Shown one piece after another: positions 35,042 through 48,900 of a stretch of 64,000 nt of DNA; the first letter of the stretch is position 1; every line of letters begins with the position of its first letter. The DNA lies in the NCBI RefSeq assembly GCF_003369915.1, contig NC_046674.1, forward strand, positions 9,238,001-9,302,000. The letters run 5' to 3'. Both the position numbers and the translations under genes were made by a program. Below the pieces are notes generated by a model. That model was not told the origin of the DNA. It ran no database searches and saw only the letters and a program-made list of their open reading frames with translations. The DNA comes from Drosophila miranda (Eukaryota; Arthropoda; Insecta; Diptera; Drosophilidae).

Positions 35042-36721
35042 ATGCCGAAAACCGGCGAAAAGGTAAAAGTAAGCGTGAAGGATCGTGTTCAGGAGGACCA
35101 CTGCGACCTGAGTCTCTCGGAGCTGAGCGAAATACCGGTCAAAGAAATTGTGAGTATTAGTTAAATTACTGGGCTAATTAACACACCAGCGTATGTGTGG
35201 CTGGGCTGTGTGGTGTCTCCATCTGCATTATCCACCGTCCCCCTTCTGCTCGTTGACTTTTCTATCGTCTGGCAAAAGTCTAGTCACAGTCTATCTCGCT
35301 TGTGCACCCAGAGAGAGAGAGAGAGAGAGCGAGAAGAGCTCCCTACTCCCATTGTTGGTTTTGTTGTTGCTCTGGCTGCCTGCCGGCTGGCTTGCAATTA
35401 ACGCTGACGATGGCTGCGGCTCTACCCCTCTTCTCAGGCAGCGCAGAGGAAGTGATGTGTGTGTGTGAGTGGTTGGTGGGTTGCTCGAATGTGTTAGTGT
35501 GAGTGTGTGTGAAAATGCAGCTAAAACTGCTTGAGGGGGTTGATTTTTGGTCTTACCACCCCTCTCCGTGCGGTCACGTTGCCAAAAAAATTAAAAAGAA
35601 GGGAAATGAGATTTTAAAGTATGTCGTTTTTGGGGGTTTCTTTTCGGTGATGTGACCCTGCTTCCTTTCCCTGAATGCAACTCCTTTTTCAGTACGCCTT
35701 TGTCCTTTGCAGGCTTCGTTCAAGCGAGTCACCGTTTTGGATGTGTCCAGCAACCGCTTGACTAACCTGGGAGTAAGTCCTACCACTTAAGAAAGTCAGT
35801 TCATTTAATGGATATTTTTCCCCTGCAGCGCCACTTCCCCATACTCACTCAGCTGGTAAGGCTCGATCTAAGCAAGAACCAAATACGCTATCTGCCCGAA
35901 GATTTCGGATTGCTGGTGAATTTGCGCCATCTGGACCTCTACAACAATTGCCTGGAGCACTTGCCAATGAGCTTTTCCCAACTTCGTCGACTGCGATATT
36001 TGGACCTGAAGACCAATCCGTTAATACCCGCCTGGGTGAAGATTGTGGGTCCGTGCTCCACGATGAAGGAGTGCCAAGAGGCGGCCAAGAACTGTGTAAG
36101 TGGGAAAGTGCCACTTCACTCGAGTGGGTTGAGTGGCCTCTTGTGTGCAACTTTGCTCGCATTTTGCAGGTCAGCGTCTGCGCCAACTTGAAGCCCGAAA
36201 TCGAACGCGACCGTCTGGCCCAGGTCTCCCAAGAGCGTGAACAGAGTGCTGACAAAATGTCTGCCGGAGGGGATGGGTCCACCAGTTCCTTGGCCAATGG
36301 CGCCGGAGCAGGGGCCAAGAAGTCGACCAAACCAAATAACAAGAAAGCAAAATTGAAGAAATTGGCCGAAGCCGCGGAGAAAGACTTAACATTCAAGCCA
36401 GTAAATGCTGTGGGAGCAGGGAATGGGGCAAAATCTGCCAGTCAGAAGATCAATCAAAAGAAGAAATCGACCAACAGCACCTCCTGGCTAAATATGCTCC
36501 AAAAGGTTGCCCTGTCCACACTGGTTACCTTCATGGTGCTCGTTGTTATCAATATACTCCTCATCTACATGCTTATGTTCAAGAATCCGGAGATATCTGA
36601 AAAACTGGTGGAGTATATACCGCACCAGTATCGGGACTGGATAGTGACCAAGACGGATCTCTTTCGTTTACGTGTCACCGACTGGATCTCCGAGTTCCGC
36701 ACCCCACCGGAGGAGCACTGA
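35042..36721 (+). CDS. LRRC59-like leucine-rich repeat membrane protein
   Basis: Join 35042-35149, 35713-35772, 35829-36095 and 36170-36721, 328 residues, all junctions in phase 0. After the start MPKTGEKVKVSVKDRVQEDH come leucine-rich repeats: VTVLDVSSNRLTNLG, LVRLDLSKNQIRYLPEDFGL, NLRHLDLYNNCLEHLP and RLRYLDLKTNPLIPAW. A lysine/alanine-rich segment follows, then one membrane span near the C-terminus (ALSTLVTFMVLVVINILLIY) and a lumenal tail ending RTPPEEH. The layout and length fit LRRC59, a tail-anchored ER protein near ribosomes and the nuclear envelope that helps import some proteins. Intron 1 is 563 bases, with a (GA)n run at about 35310-35330; the others are 56-74 bases. AATAAA lies near 36761. 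Confidence 0.82.
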
Positions 36722-38455
36722 CGGTTCATTTATTTGAAGCCATAGAGCGCTGGGGCTTCAAATAAAACGAATCTCTGATAAATACAAAAATTCGGATGCA
36801 AGCGCTGGAGAAATCGGAAATGTGTAGACCACCTGAACGAGTTATACGACTGCGACTTTTATATATCCCAATGTATTGTGTATACTGCCATATACCCCCG
36901 TACTTTGCTAGAAATTAAACATTTACGTCCATGGACAAGGAATTTTTAGCACAGCCCTCACATCACACACAAGCACTGAAACTCAACTAATATACCATCA
37001 AACTACAGTCAATCAATCAACAAAACTGAACTGGACTCAAGTCAATTCAAGTCACAGATAAAACCTAACAATAACTCTTAAACTCAAACTCAATAGTAAC
37101 TGAAACGCAGTTCCAAACTGTGGACACACATAGAAACTACAGACACAGTCAGACCAGAGACCCTCATATCTATATACCTACCCATACAGCTCTGCCACAG
37201 ATCACGGATCAGATCAGCAAACACATACCATACATAAATACAACGATATTCTGTAAGAATTTCCCGTGCAATCCTCAGCTTGTCTGAAATTCAGCTCAAA
37301 TTGTATTATTACATATTCCACTCTAACTGATCGATTGCCTTAAATCGAATCTCAAACGTGTAACAACTTTTGTTTATTCATGTAAATTGAAACAAATTCA
37401 TGCGGTTTCATATAATTTATGCAAAATCAAATTAATTGTAATCTAAAAACAAAAACTAGTGCTGATTTTTTGAATAAAGTTTTACATTTTAACAATAAAC
37501 TTGGTTTTGGTTTATCTCTGAAAATATAGTCTGGGGATAAGAGGCTGCCAGGATGAAACTAAATTTATCAATGTTAATATTCCTTTACTTGTATAATTTA
37601 CTCTTGAGATAGTGTCTTATCGGTACACTTCATAATTGAGCTATATACAATTTCCTATTAATCTATATCATTATCTTATATTTACTTAATGGGAATCCCC
37701 CATATAAAGTTGTAGAACACTTGAAAACTAATAAATTTCTGAGCATGATGCAATGCATCATTTCTACGAGGAGGAGCTCATGAAAGTTCGATTTCAATTT
37801 CATCAGCCAAAGATGGGTCGGTAACACCAGGCCGTTTTTTCCCTTCATGAGAGTTTTTTATAAGATATGCCCATCCTTTGTCTTCTCATCCTTTGCACCA
37901 CGTTCCTTCCCCTCCCCTCTCATTTCACGAATGTTTCGCTCTATGGACATATGTACATATATTACCGGTCACTTTATGGTGGTTGCTTGCTCTCTTTTAC
38001 TTTTGGCCCGCTCTTTCAGTTCAGCGCACATAGCCAGATCAGCGTACAAAAAAGCTAGAAACAGCCAAAACATTTAAAATTTACAAAGTAGAAAATTATA
38101 TAATATATAATATGGCGATCGGGTTTTCTTTTCTTACTTTTAATCAGATAATGGACAAATTCCACAGCTTGGCTCCAGTCAGATTATTTTGCTCTTTACC
38201 AGCCCGTTGAAAACGCTTACATATATGTGTATCGAATCAGTAATGTGATTAGTGTTTATTACATTTGATTATGAATTATATTCTTCAAATGTTTGATTAG
38301 AACCGGAATCAAAATAGTTTTTATTCCCGCCAGCCGCAAGATTACATTTCAAATTTTCCAAAATTTCAAAAGCGCCAGAACCGGCCGTAAAATGGTTAAA
38401 CTGACACCACTGTGCCTGTGCTGCTACATATGTATACAACCAGCGCAATAGTGAG
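36722..38455. other. LRRC59-like 3' UTR and path upstream region
   Basis: AATAAA or ATAAA-type signals lie near 36761, 37471 and 37494, so a 3' UTR of up to about 770 bases is possible. From about 37500 to 38455 the sequence is AT-rich intergenic DNA that should include the path promoter. I see no ORF with family likeness. Confidence 0.4.
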
Positions 38456-38457
38456 GC

Positions 38458-38901
38458 TCAGTTGCTCTTCGGTCGTTCGCGCGTTTTGTCCCGTTTGGCA
38501 TTATTTTATTTGAGTGGCGAATTTTTAAATATGTATATTTATTAAAAAAAAACCCATTTTCGTGCGAATCCGGTAGACCCGATAAAAGTGTTAACCTCTC
38601 GCCTTCATCTTAGTACAGTACACACGGAGAAAAAGAAAACCCAAAGTAAGAAAAAATGAAGGCGGCATGTGTATTCTATACATAAGTAAAGAAGAAAAAA
38701 AACAACGAATCGAAGCACATGGCAGAAAATGGGGTTTGTCTCAAAATAGCAGCGGCAGAGTGCAATGGCAATAGAAAAGTCACACACTTGTTATGTATTC
38801 GTATTCAAAAGAATTTAGAAACGAAAAACCGCTGCAATCCATTAAAAATTTTAAAAAACATAGGAAAAAAATGGTGTAAAACATACAAAGCATAATTATA
38901 G
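38458..38901 (+). other. Likely untranslated first exon of path
   Basis: An initiator-like TCAGTTG at 38458-38464 starts GC-richer sequence. A donor GTAAGG follows at 38902. The next acceptor, TTGCAG ending at 43702, leads to the exon with the path ATG at 43759. This makes a 5' UTR intron of about 4.8 kb. No DPE was seen at +28. Confidence 0.45.
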
Positions 38902-39654
38902 GTAAGGGCTTCAGCAGTGGCCCAATGTCAATTATAATTACAAACCCACGGACAGAACCAAAAAGGAGACCAGAAAACTGAAAGAATCATTTTAATGGGA
39001 CACGCGTGCAGTCTTAGCGTCGACGTCAATTTGCCAACGTTGCACCTGTTCCCTTATTTGCTTTACGTTTTTTCTGAAATTTTCGTTTGTCTGCCCCTGT
39101 CACTCCTCCTTCATTTTTGGGACTTAAGAAACCTTTTCCTTAGAAATCATGAATGGAATATAATCATTATCGTAATTGCGCGCGCTTTCTACTTTACTTA
39201 AAGTTGTGTGTGCTTTTGCTGTTGTTGCTGTTGCTGTTGTAGTGTACGATAGTTCAATGGCTGGGAATAGGTTTTCCCCATTTGACTTGCTGATGTTCCA
39301 CGTTTCTTCTACATAGCAATACGTAATTTAATAGTAATTGAGCATTTAATCCAAGGGAAAGTTCACGCGATGTGTGTGGAATGGACAGGCAGGCAGGCTG
39401 ACTACTGACAATGATGGCAAAAAGCAGGGCCAGATCTATCTAAATGCGTCAGTGCACACCCACGTCCACCCACACTCCCTGCCGTTAGAGCTGCTGACTC
39501 ATCCAAGGACAAAACGAAATGCATAATCAACCTCGAAAATAGCTGTAAAACAAAAACAAAAAAGGTTAGAGTGCGAAACCTCCTCAAACAGAGTAGAGGT
39601 GTGTCTCTGTCTATGTCTGTGTGTGCGTGTGGTCCTTATCTCGCTCGTAATGCG

Positions 39655-40430
39655 CGAATTTTTATACCTGATACTCAAAATGAGTATTGGGGTATATTAG
39701 ATTTGTGGTGAAAATGGATGTGTGTAACGTCCAGAAGGAATCGTTTCCGACCCCATAAAGTATATACATATATTCTTGATCAGCATCAATAGCCGAGTCG
39801 ATTGAGCCCTGTCTGTCTGTCCGTCCGTCCGTCTGTCCGTCCCTATTAGCGCCTAGTGCTCAAAGACTATACGAGCTAGAGCAACGATGTTTTGGATCCA
39901 GACTTCTGTGATATGTCACTTGTACAGAATCGTAGAGAAAGACCATATCTTTTAGACTGCAGAATCTGAATTGTATCGTATCATTATTATAGCCAGCATC
40001 AAGAAAACAATTTCATTTTTTCTCGCCCTGTCTCTCTCTAACACACACGTAGCATAGCCGACTTTGCTTAGAGCCTAGATCTCAGAGACTATAAAATCTA
40101 GAACAACCAAATTTGGTATCCACACTCCTAAGATATCGAACCCCCTTCCGCTCCCGCAAAGTACGAAAATCTGGGGATATCCACAAATCTCAGAGATTAT
40201 TAACGCTAGAGTATCTATCCGGTTGCTTAATCTGGATCATATCGGATCATTTTTATAGACAAAAGGAACAAATCAATTTCCAGTGGCTACGCAGCGCCCG
40301 ACATCAGGCTCAGACTGATTTTCTGTCTCTCTCGCACGCACTCTTTGTCGTGTCGTTTAATATTAGCGGCGTCTGCCGGAGGAGAGCCATACTGACTAAG
40401 TATCGGGTATAAATGTAGAGTTGCGGTCTC
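39655..40430 (+). mobile_element. Helentron-like (mini-me/DINE-1/ISY type) non-autonomous element
   Basis: It begins near TTATACCTGATACTCAAAAT and GAGTATTGGGGTATATTAG, contains AACGTCCAGAAGGAATCGTT, a (GTCY)n tract at about 39811-39843, GCGCCTAGTGCTCAAAGACT, and ends near AAGTATCGGGTATAAATGTA. I recognise this as the abundant fly element with a GTCY microsatellite, described under mini-me, DINE-1 and related names. There is no coding capacity. It sits in the path 5' UTR intron. The exact subfamily and ends were not determined. Confidence 0.7.
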
Positions 40431-43400
40431 CGCAGCAACTCACAACGTTCCCTCTCGTTTTAGTCTATTATTGATTTTAGTATTGCTGTTGTTGTTGCGG
40501 GTAATTAACAAAACAGAAATTTACAAGCTTCAAAGCAAAAGACGCAGTAAAACTGTGACGTCAGACTGGAGTCCAACCAAAAGAGAGAGAGAGAAGAGAG
40601 TGCGTAGGCAGAATGAATGGCAAGACTGCAACTGTTGCTTGCGTGGGAGCAACGTCTTGACAGTTTGACGCATTAATGCAGGCAGAAGCGAGACGGAGAT
40701 ATGAATTGCCTTTCTAGGAACACTTCTTCCCTCACTATGACATTTGGTGGAAAGAACTGGCCTTCCAAGCATAGCAAAGAATGATGTAAGGGCATTTATC
40801 CATCGGTGCACGTCTATCATACAGTTTGACAACACCATTCGTTGTTTACCGCTATTCTTGTCTGTCTGTCTGTCGGTCTGTGTCTTCCTTTCGCTCGTGT
40901 CTGCAATTTGCGCAATTTGTTCCATACACCCACATACAAAAACTACACTTGACCGCCTTCTCAACGGTAAATGTCGTGGGTCGTAACACACACCTTAAAG
41001 AAGGTTGAAAAATAACCGGAAATCGATCGAACCATTCAACATACGGTTCAAAAAGTACAGTTGATAAAGTTCTTTCTCATGCACCGTAATAATACTGCCC
41101 AATAATATGCGAAATCAATACTATATGTTAATGAGCATTATCTAAAATGATAAACGCAACTTTGCATATATGTATGTACATACATGTACATACATGTAGT
41201 TGCAGACTGTTATCAGAACTAGAAGTTATGCAAGGACCACACGCCAACACTCGAAATAGCTGCAATTCGTTCCGCTACCTTTTCAGATAACTACGGGGCT
41301 TTTATTTACAGGGTCTTCCTAGAGGCCCCGTGAATTGTCTCCCTATCTTAGACTCGTAATAATGATAGTTTGTGTTTCAAGTAGTACACTATTTGGACAG
41401 CAGTTTTTGTTTGAAACATTTTCTCTAATGACGTCAAAGTTGACAAAGTTTGGGTGATCTTTGATCTTTGAGCTGCCATACAATAGAAAGCAGCTGCTTA
41501 AATATTTTTTAGAGCTTCCGAAAGGCATCATGAAAGACTGGCTGACAACTTTCAGTCATCCATAGATAAAATATAAAAAAAAGTATCGTCTTTTGATAAG
41601 AGAAATTGCTTTTACAGAAACATGTGCCTTATCAACTTCCAAGAACCAACTACAAGTATCACTATCTGGGAAAGGTTCTCTAGCAAAAACCACAAACTGT
41701 ACTTCAAGTAAATATCGAAGGGCTGAAATGGTATAGCGAAATAAACAAGAACTGAACGATAGGAAATACAATACTTTTATTTGTTGGTCAGCCGGTAAGC
41801 GAAGAAGCTCCAATACCATACCTTATGATTGCCTAATGCATTCGTCATCATATTTTTGCTGATGAAATATTGGATATGCTTTGCACTATGCCGCCGACTG
41901 TTCTCTGTTGATTCCAGCCGATTCCACAGTAACGTTATCTGTATCTGAGAGCCAAAAACACTATTTATGCCTTCTATTTATGCTACATGTTTCTGGCATG
42001 CATCTGCGACTTGTTTTTCTGCCTGTCGGCATTTTCTCAAACATTCTCACGCTACAAAAATACATTGCCTTCGTTCTTGCACAATTCTTCTCTCATTCGG
42101 ACGAAATCTTAATCCCTAATAATATTACCCTTGTTTTTTCGACATATGTACATACATATTTCACATTGCTAAAATGTCGATTTCAAGGTTTTAAACCGAA
42201 TTCTAGTGATCTGTCACGTCTCAACGAGATAGGTGTTAATTTTTTGAGTGATCTCCGGCAGTACAGTTCTAGAATAGATCCACAAAGAGAGAAAGAGAGA
42301 GGGAGAGAGACAAATAGTGAAAAGAAACGTAGATATCTTAATGATGTTAATGAGAGCTTTATTTAAAAGAGAAACAATACATTGTATTTAGTTTATCAGG
42401 GGAAAACTAAGTAGAGACAATAACAACCAAAAAAAGATCGAAAAGCAAATCATTCTAGCTTTCATTCCTTAATTTTTATTTACAATGTATTGTCAATAAA
42501 ATCCGTAAATTATTCCTACGAATAGTAAAAGTAGACACGCACCGTAGCGAAGTGATGCAATCGGTATTTTTTTTTTGGCAATTTTCGTGCGTGATAACGA
42601 TGTTAGATAATAAATAATATTTATGAGTCAGTAATATAAAATGTGAATCGTCTTCAATGTCACATTTTATTGCAAGTCAATGTAAATGGATGTTTCAGGG
42701 AATGCAGCTTCCCAGACAGACTTACATATCTGAGTGCAGGCGACCCCTGGAAGAGAGAGAGAGAGGTCAGGGCAGTTCATTCAACCTTGCGGCGAAATAT
42801 GCTGAAGTGTGGCGAAGTATGCGAGAATGGAACGTAACATGACCAAAACAACTGGCTAAAAACTGTATACGAAGCGTCTGTAGAAAGGGGAAACGAAATA
42901 TGGCAACACACACAAGAGCAAGCCACAAATATATGCACATAAATACATATGTAACATATATCATTTATCAGACCCGACTAGACACCGACACCGACTTCAG
43001 CGTCGTAATTAAACCCTTGAGCCGCTGGTTCTTCTTCGGTTCGGTTCTGTTCTGTTTTATTCTGTTCTATACTGGAATTCTTGACAGCAATTTGATGACA
43101 AGGCCAGACCACTTCGAAGAGAAGTCGATTTTGGGGCCAGGGCAAAGTACAGACGACACTCCTACTCACAAAAATCGATGGACTGTTTGTGTGCGAAATC
43201 TTGCACATGTGACCGGGATTTGACGGATTAATAATAGATATATTGTATACTCGGGGGCCCCACGACAACAACCTGAAACAATTAACAGAAATGTGTCGTT
43301 GACGAAAGAACCCATATTGCTTGATCTATAAATAAAGAATCATTAGAGCAGCAGATTGACACCAGACAAGAAAATGAAATCTAGAGAAGAAACGAGAAAA

Positions 43401-43702
43401 GAATGGCCTTTCCATTTTTATACAATTTTATTTGCATAAATTGATTCAAACTGCTTCAAATTGAAATTGAGCGGCACAAAACAATTAAACGGGGGGCGGG
43501 ATCGGGAATCGAGATTGGGGAATGGGGAATGGAATTGTAAGTAATTTAACGACACGAATCGCAGTCAATCAAATCGAATAAAGTGACAATGTCTGGCTCG
43601 GAATTCTATTAGTTTAAGGCTCGGCGGCAACATCTTGCCTCAATTAAAATTCATTATTAAATCAATCAACAAATTCCGTTCTGTTCTCCCTTTTGATTGC
43701 AG
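40431..43702 (+). other. Remainder of the path 5' UTR intron
   Basis: No coding ORF with family likeness. It holds short simple repeats: GTCT/GTCG near 40858-40880, TACATACATG near 41174-41196, and GA tracts near 40583 and 42285. Regulatory content is likely in such a long intron, but I can name no site. Confidence 0.4.
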
Positions 43703-43758
43703 TCTCTGTTGTACACTGAGGAAAACGTCACTTGAAAAGCAGACAAAATATACACAAA

Positions 43759-46700
43759 ATGGTGAACATTGTGGTAAGTAGTTTCTGTCTTTTTCCATTC
43801 ATTAATGGCCTTTATTCATTCATTCGTTTGAATTGTTTCTTTGTGCTTCTTCAGGATGGCGGCGCCAAGCATGCGCCCCAGGAAATGGAGCAGTTCCTGC
43901 CGGGCGAAGGAGGAAAAACGTGAGTCTTTCGTTTGCTAAAAATAAGCAATGTATTAAGCGATGGATGGCATGGCTCATGTGGTTCATTTCATGTGTTTGC
44001 CAATTAAGTAAAATTCGTGCTAATTGGTTCATAATGCCGCCAAAGGCAATTCACTGAAAACGGCTGGCGTGCTCCGACTTTGCCCCCGGTTTTTGAAGCT
44101 ACGGTGCACTTCAGACGCCAGATTGATTACAATTAGTACTATCTGGCAGACTGGGAAGTAAACGCCTAATGTGGGGGCTTAGATCATGGACATAGTGTTA
44201 ACGTTGGTGTTACACATTTGATAACGAGCTTAGACCATAACTAACTGTATAATCAAACAGTCTGTTGCTTTTTTAATAGGCAACAACTCACGTAAGAGCC
44301 TCGACCGTATCCCTAACGAGTACTAAAGTCAATCTAATGGAAATTCCAACGTTTGTACGCAAATAGAGAAATAAATCACCTTACATCAATGCATATGAGT
44401 GATTCCTCCTCTATCAATACGAAAGTTCAAAGGGGCTCTAAAAATATAGTTATACCCTACATATACATTTATCGCAGGTATTATCTGTAGCTGGTAGATG
44501 TTTATTCTCCTTGGGAGTATACGTATGCTAATTGTTTGTAATCTGGCTACCAGATCCAAATAATAATGACACGAAAGTAAACAAAGAGGGAGATCTACTT
44601 TTATTTGGCTCGTTTTGATCGTTTAGATACCCTTCACAAGTCCAGAAAGATGCCCTTCAGGATGATCTTTGATCTTGGATGACGCTGCGGAATATATAAT
44701 TTCGTATGTTTGATAACGCCTGACTTTAGCTCTTGAACTGATTGGAATCTTTTTAATAATAAATATATTTAGAATATACAGAAAAAATATAATGGAAAAA
44801 ATTGTGCCGTCATTCAAATTACTGACATCCGGCACTTAAAAATATGATTACGATTACTATAGAAATATATACATACATAAATACATAAAGGCAAGCTGTC
44901 ATGGAAATTGTTTATAAATGTAATACTATCTTTAACTATTAAATCACTCTGACCATTCCATTCCCGAGTCTGTCTGTTCATAGGGCCACGAACTTGAATT
45001 TTTTCCGTCTGATCTATGATCTATATATAGACGTACACATACTAAAGTCTATTCATGCGTTCTTGGGCTAAGGAATGACAGACAATGAGTGATACAAATT
45101 AAGCATACAAAAGAATGGAATGAAAACTAGAGTCCTAGTAGGTAGCGTCCTCATTTACGCGTCCATTTCTGGCTATTTTAATTTGATATTTGGTGAAATT
45201 AATCAAGGAGATTCTTTAGATCAGTAAAAAGGCAGAATTTGGCCAAACAGAACATTCAAATATTTGCTGTACTGCGGTGGCGACATCTGACGGCACTTGC
45301 ATTCCAATTCTACACCCAAAATACATGACATGTATTTAACAGTTACTTGCGACACCTAGCGGTAAGCAAATCATTAAGAACGTTAGGAAGGGATTGGGAG
45401 GGATGGGTTATGTTGTGGGTCCTAGTGGGAGTCCCATCCACAAGTGATGATCTGCTACTCATTCTGTGTAGAAGAAACACCTAATTTCTTATGAAACACT
45501 AAGAGGAGTATAGCAGCTAACGAATACGTCGATGTACGCGTTTGCTGCTTCACGCTTTCGTTGGCAGTTTTCTTTATGGCTGATGCAACCGAAACGGCAA
45601 AGTGAGTCAGGCATAGGAATGGAATGGAATGAGATCCATAGATTCATGCGATCAATTGGCTCGAACAGGCCAATCAGAAGTGGCCTGCCCAAATTCGGCC
45701 CGACAACAACACTAGCAGTTGTTGTACCACTTCTTTGGCCCCCGACATTAAGTTACAAGAGTAGTATTATGAGCCGTTGCAATTGCAGATGCAGCAATTC
45801 CGTTAAAAGAGAATTTCACTGTCAGCATACATATAAGAAAACGCGACACTTTCGAGGCGAGCTTCAGTTGCGAATGACAATAGCCAAGCGAGCCACGAGT
45901 ATCAGAAACAAGCATCAGCAGCAGCAGGAGCATGAGAATGGGCGATCAAGAACCCACGAGTGTGGAGCTGAGGTTCCCCTTGAGTTAATGTTAAAAGTGC
46001 AAAAAGATAAACCCTGTTGTTCTCTTTTAATTACAGATACCATATACAACCACGCAAGGCGGACAACGAGCAGGCCCTGGGCAACAATGAGTTTGATCCG
46101 TTTGCACACCGCGACAATGAGCATCCCACGAGCGATAATGAAACGCTCACGCATTTGCTTAAGGCCTCCCTGGGCACTGGCATCCTGGGCATGCCCATAG
46201 CCTTCATGTACTCTGGCATTATCATGGGCATCTTTGCCACCATCTTCACCGCCTTTGTGTGCACGCACTGCAGTTATGTGCTGGTAAGTGGATGACACCG
46301 ATTGGCCATCAATTTAGTCATTAATTTAGCGAAACATAGATCTAATTAATGGGTAATCTTTTAGGTGAAATGCGGCCACAAACTGTACTACAAGACACGT
46401 CGCACCAAGATGACATTTGCCGAAATTGCCGAGTCTGCATTCCAGAAGGGCCCCAAGTGGAGCCGGGGTTTTGCCCCCGTGGCCAAGTTCTCGATATTGT
46501 TTGGCCTGTTCCTCACGTACTTCGGCACCTGTTCGGTGTACACCGTGATTGTGGCTAAGAATTTCGAACAGTTGATCGAGCACTGGACGGGAACGGAAGT
46601 GTCCTCGCGTCTGCTCATCTGCTCCCTGTTGGTGCCACTGATCCTGATTGCATGGGTGCCGAATCTCAAGTACCTGGCCCCCGTCTCGATGGTGGCCAAT

Positions 46701-47514
46701 GTGTTCATGGGCCTGGGACTGGGCATTACCTTCTACTATCTGACGCAGGATCTGCCCCCGTTGGAGTCGCGTAATTATTTGGTGCTGGGCACCTTGCCGT
46801 CCTTCTTCTCCATCACCATCTTTGCGATGGAGGCCATCGGAGTGGTGATGCCGCTGGAGAACAACATGAAGACGCCACAGAACTTCCTCGGCCTCTGCGG
46901 AGTGCTCAGCCAGGGCATGTCCGGCGTGACACTCATCTACATGCTTTTGGGTTTCCTTGGCTATCTGCGGTACGGCGAGGACACGCAGCAGAGCATCACC
47001 TTGAATCTGCCCGTCCACGAGTGGCCCGCCCAGGCGGTGAAGGTCCTGATTGCCTTGGCCGTTTACTGCACATTCGGACTGCAGTTCTATGTGTGCCTGG
47101 AGATCGTCTGGGATGGCATCAAGGAGAAGTGCACCAAGCGTCCAATTCTGGTCAACTATGTGCTGCGCACTGTCCTGGTGACGGCTGCCGTTGTCCTGGC
47201 CATTTCTGTGCCCACAATCGCACCCTTCATGGGTCTTATCGGGGCCTTCTGCTTCTCCATTCTGGGTCTGATATTCCCCGTAAGTTTACACACTGAAATT
47301 ATTTGAAAGATCTCTTAATCAAACTCTGTTAATTCGTCCTTTTAAGGTGCTCATTGAGCTGGTCCTCCATTGGGACACTGGATTCGGTAAATACAACTGG
47401 ATTCTGTGGAAGAACATTGTCATCTGCATCTGCGGCATTGGCGCACTTGTCTTTGGCTCCCTTGCCGCTATCCGAGATATTGTTGAAGTCTACACCGCAG
47501 TGGCACCGCAATAA
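43759..47514 (+). CDS. path: path (pathetic), SLC36-type amino acid transporter
   Basis: Join 43759-43773, 43855-43919, 46037-46283, 46365-47279 and 47347-47514, 469 residues, close to the known fly protein, all in frame. Start MVNIV is a 15-base micro-exon. The N-terminal tail is cytosolic (APQEMEQFLPGEGGKTYHIQ, then FDPFAHRDNEHPTSDNETLT). The first membrane segment carries HLLKASLGTGILGMPIAFMY, the family hallmark. About eleven spans follow, to the end DIVEVYTAVAPQ. The family imports or senses amino acids at plasma and lysosomal membranes and feeds TOR growth control; path is needed for growth and large dendrites in flies. The start is preceded by a 5' UTR exon. Intron 2 is 2.1 kb and carries CTCF-like sites. 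Confidence 0.95.
45281..45364. promoter_or_regulatory. Two CTCF-like sites in path intron 2
   Basis: TGGCGACATCTGACGGC (about 45279-45295) and GCGACACCTAGCGG (about 45349-45362) both resemble the fly CTCF core (GCGCCAYCTAGNGG), the second more closely. They are about 70 bp apart in the same orientation. Binding is inference. Confidence 0.35.
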
Positions 47515-48900
47515 GTCGCCCCACCCTTTCCCCCCGGCCAAAGGAGGTAGAGGATTTGAGGAGGACTAGGATGCCCCTTGCTATAATACCAATAGGGTAT
47601 AGGAATACTTAGGGAGAGCCGAAGCAGCGGGAGTGGCTCCGATTCCTAGAAATCATCTAACTATTGTTAGATGTAAAAGAAACCTGCGCCCACGTTTTGT
47701 ACATTTTTCGTCTGTTGCTGTTTGTGTCTGTCTGTTGATTATTTCGGGACCCGTGGAAGCGTATCTACAATACACTAAATAAGTGCCTAACTACCACAAA
47801 CACACACAGCACCAACTATGCCGTTTTAGCACGTTTAGAACGCTTGCACCCATACACCCACACGTAATGTAAGGTAGTTGATAGGTCTGAAGGCAAGGAA
47901 ATGCCATTTAGCATGCATTTAGTACAGATCAGAGCAGACCGGAGAGCAGGTTGAAATGATTTCAAGTGATCTCTTAATGTTCGAAACGTTTCGGAAACAA
48001 CTGAGAAACTGCAAATGTACTAAATGCACTTGATGCGCAGGCAAACATTTTCGAATTGTTTTACGTACAGTTTAGTACAGAGCTAAAAAACGAAGACAAA
48101 CCAAAAAAGACTTACTTGCAATCTCTTCAATTACTTCCGTACCTCCTTGCCATCGCCACACTCCCTCTCCCTCTCCCTCTCTCTCTCTCTCTCTCTGTTC
48201 TAAAAAAAGAGTATTACGAAAGCAAGAAACCAAAATTTGAATTCATCTTTCATGCCACCAATTTATTTTTTCCTTTTTTCACTCTGCTTTTTTTGTATTT
48301 TGTTGTAGCAAAAAAAAAATGTGTTGCCTACATGAACTTTTAGCATGTTTTAGTTCGTAAGAAGCGTAAGAAAATACGTTAGTTAGTGTGAAGATGCTTT
48401 TGCAAATCGGCTCGTAATATTGTATGGCGGATCGGCTGCTACATTACTCAGAGAATACCTATTTTGATAAAAAGGAAAGCCTAAAGCCTGAAGCCTACAG
48501 CCGGGCGCATAACAGATTACATGCATACATAATACATAAATAATATTCAATTGCCCCGATATTCACTGTACCATGTATAAACAAACAATATTTTATTGTT
48601 GTTGTTGCATACAGTTATTTTTCTTCGTATTTTAATTGTAGCTTTAAAAAACCAATTACGATAGCGAGAAACGAAACCTATCGAAACCTATTGAGTAAAA
48701 ATAAAAGTTGAAACATTTTTTATAAAAGTCGGATTATGTCGCATTTAAATTCCTTTGAAGGCAACGAAGCAGATCAGATCAGATCCGATCCGATTTATTT
48801 GTTAAACGTAGGCTTCTGTCAATTGTTTATACATACTATGTACGATATGTACCATATGTACGAGGAGTTCTAAGTATATATCTGCCTATAAAATAAAAAG
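47515..48900 (+). other. path 3' UTR
   Basis: Non-coding, with a (CT)n run at about 48166-48197. AATAAA signals lie near 48700 and 48889, so the 3' UTR is likely 1.2-1.4 kb. Confidence 0.5.

Noticed and set aside
39811-39843. Direct repeats that could suggest an array
   Set aside because: It is the (GTCY)n microsatellite of the Helentron-like element, without spacers.
41881-42366. 161-codon frame in the path 5' UTR intron
   Set aside because: Ends in a GA microsatellite, has no domain and AT-rich codon use; probably chance.
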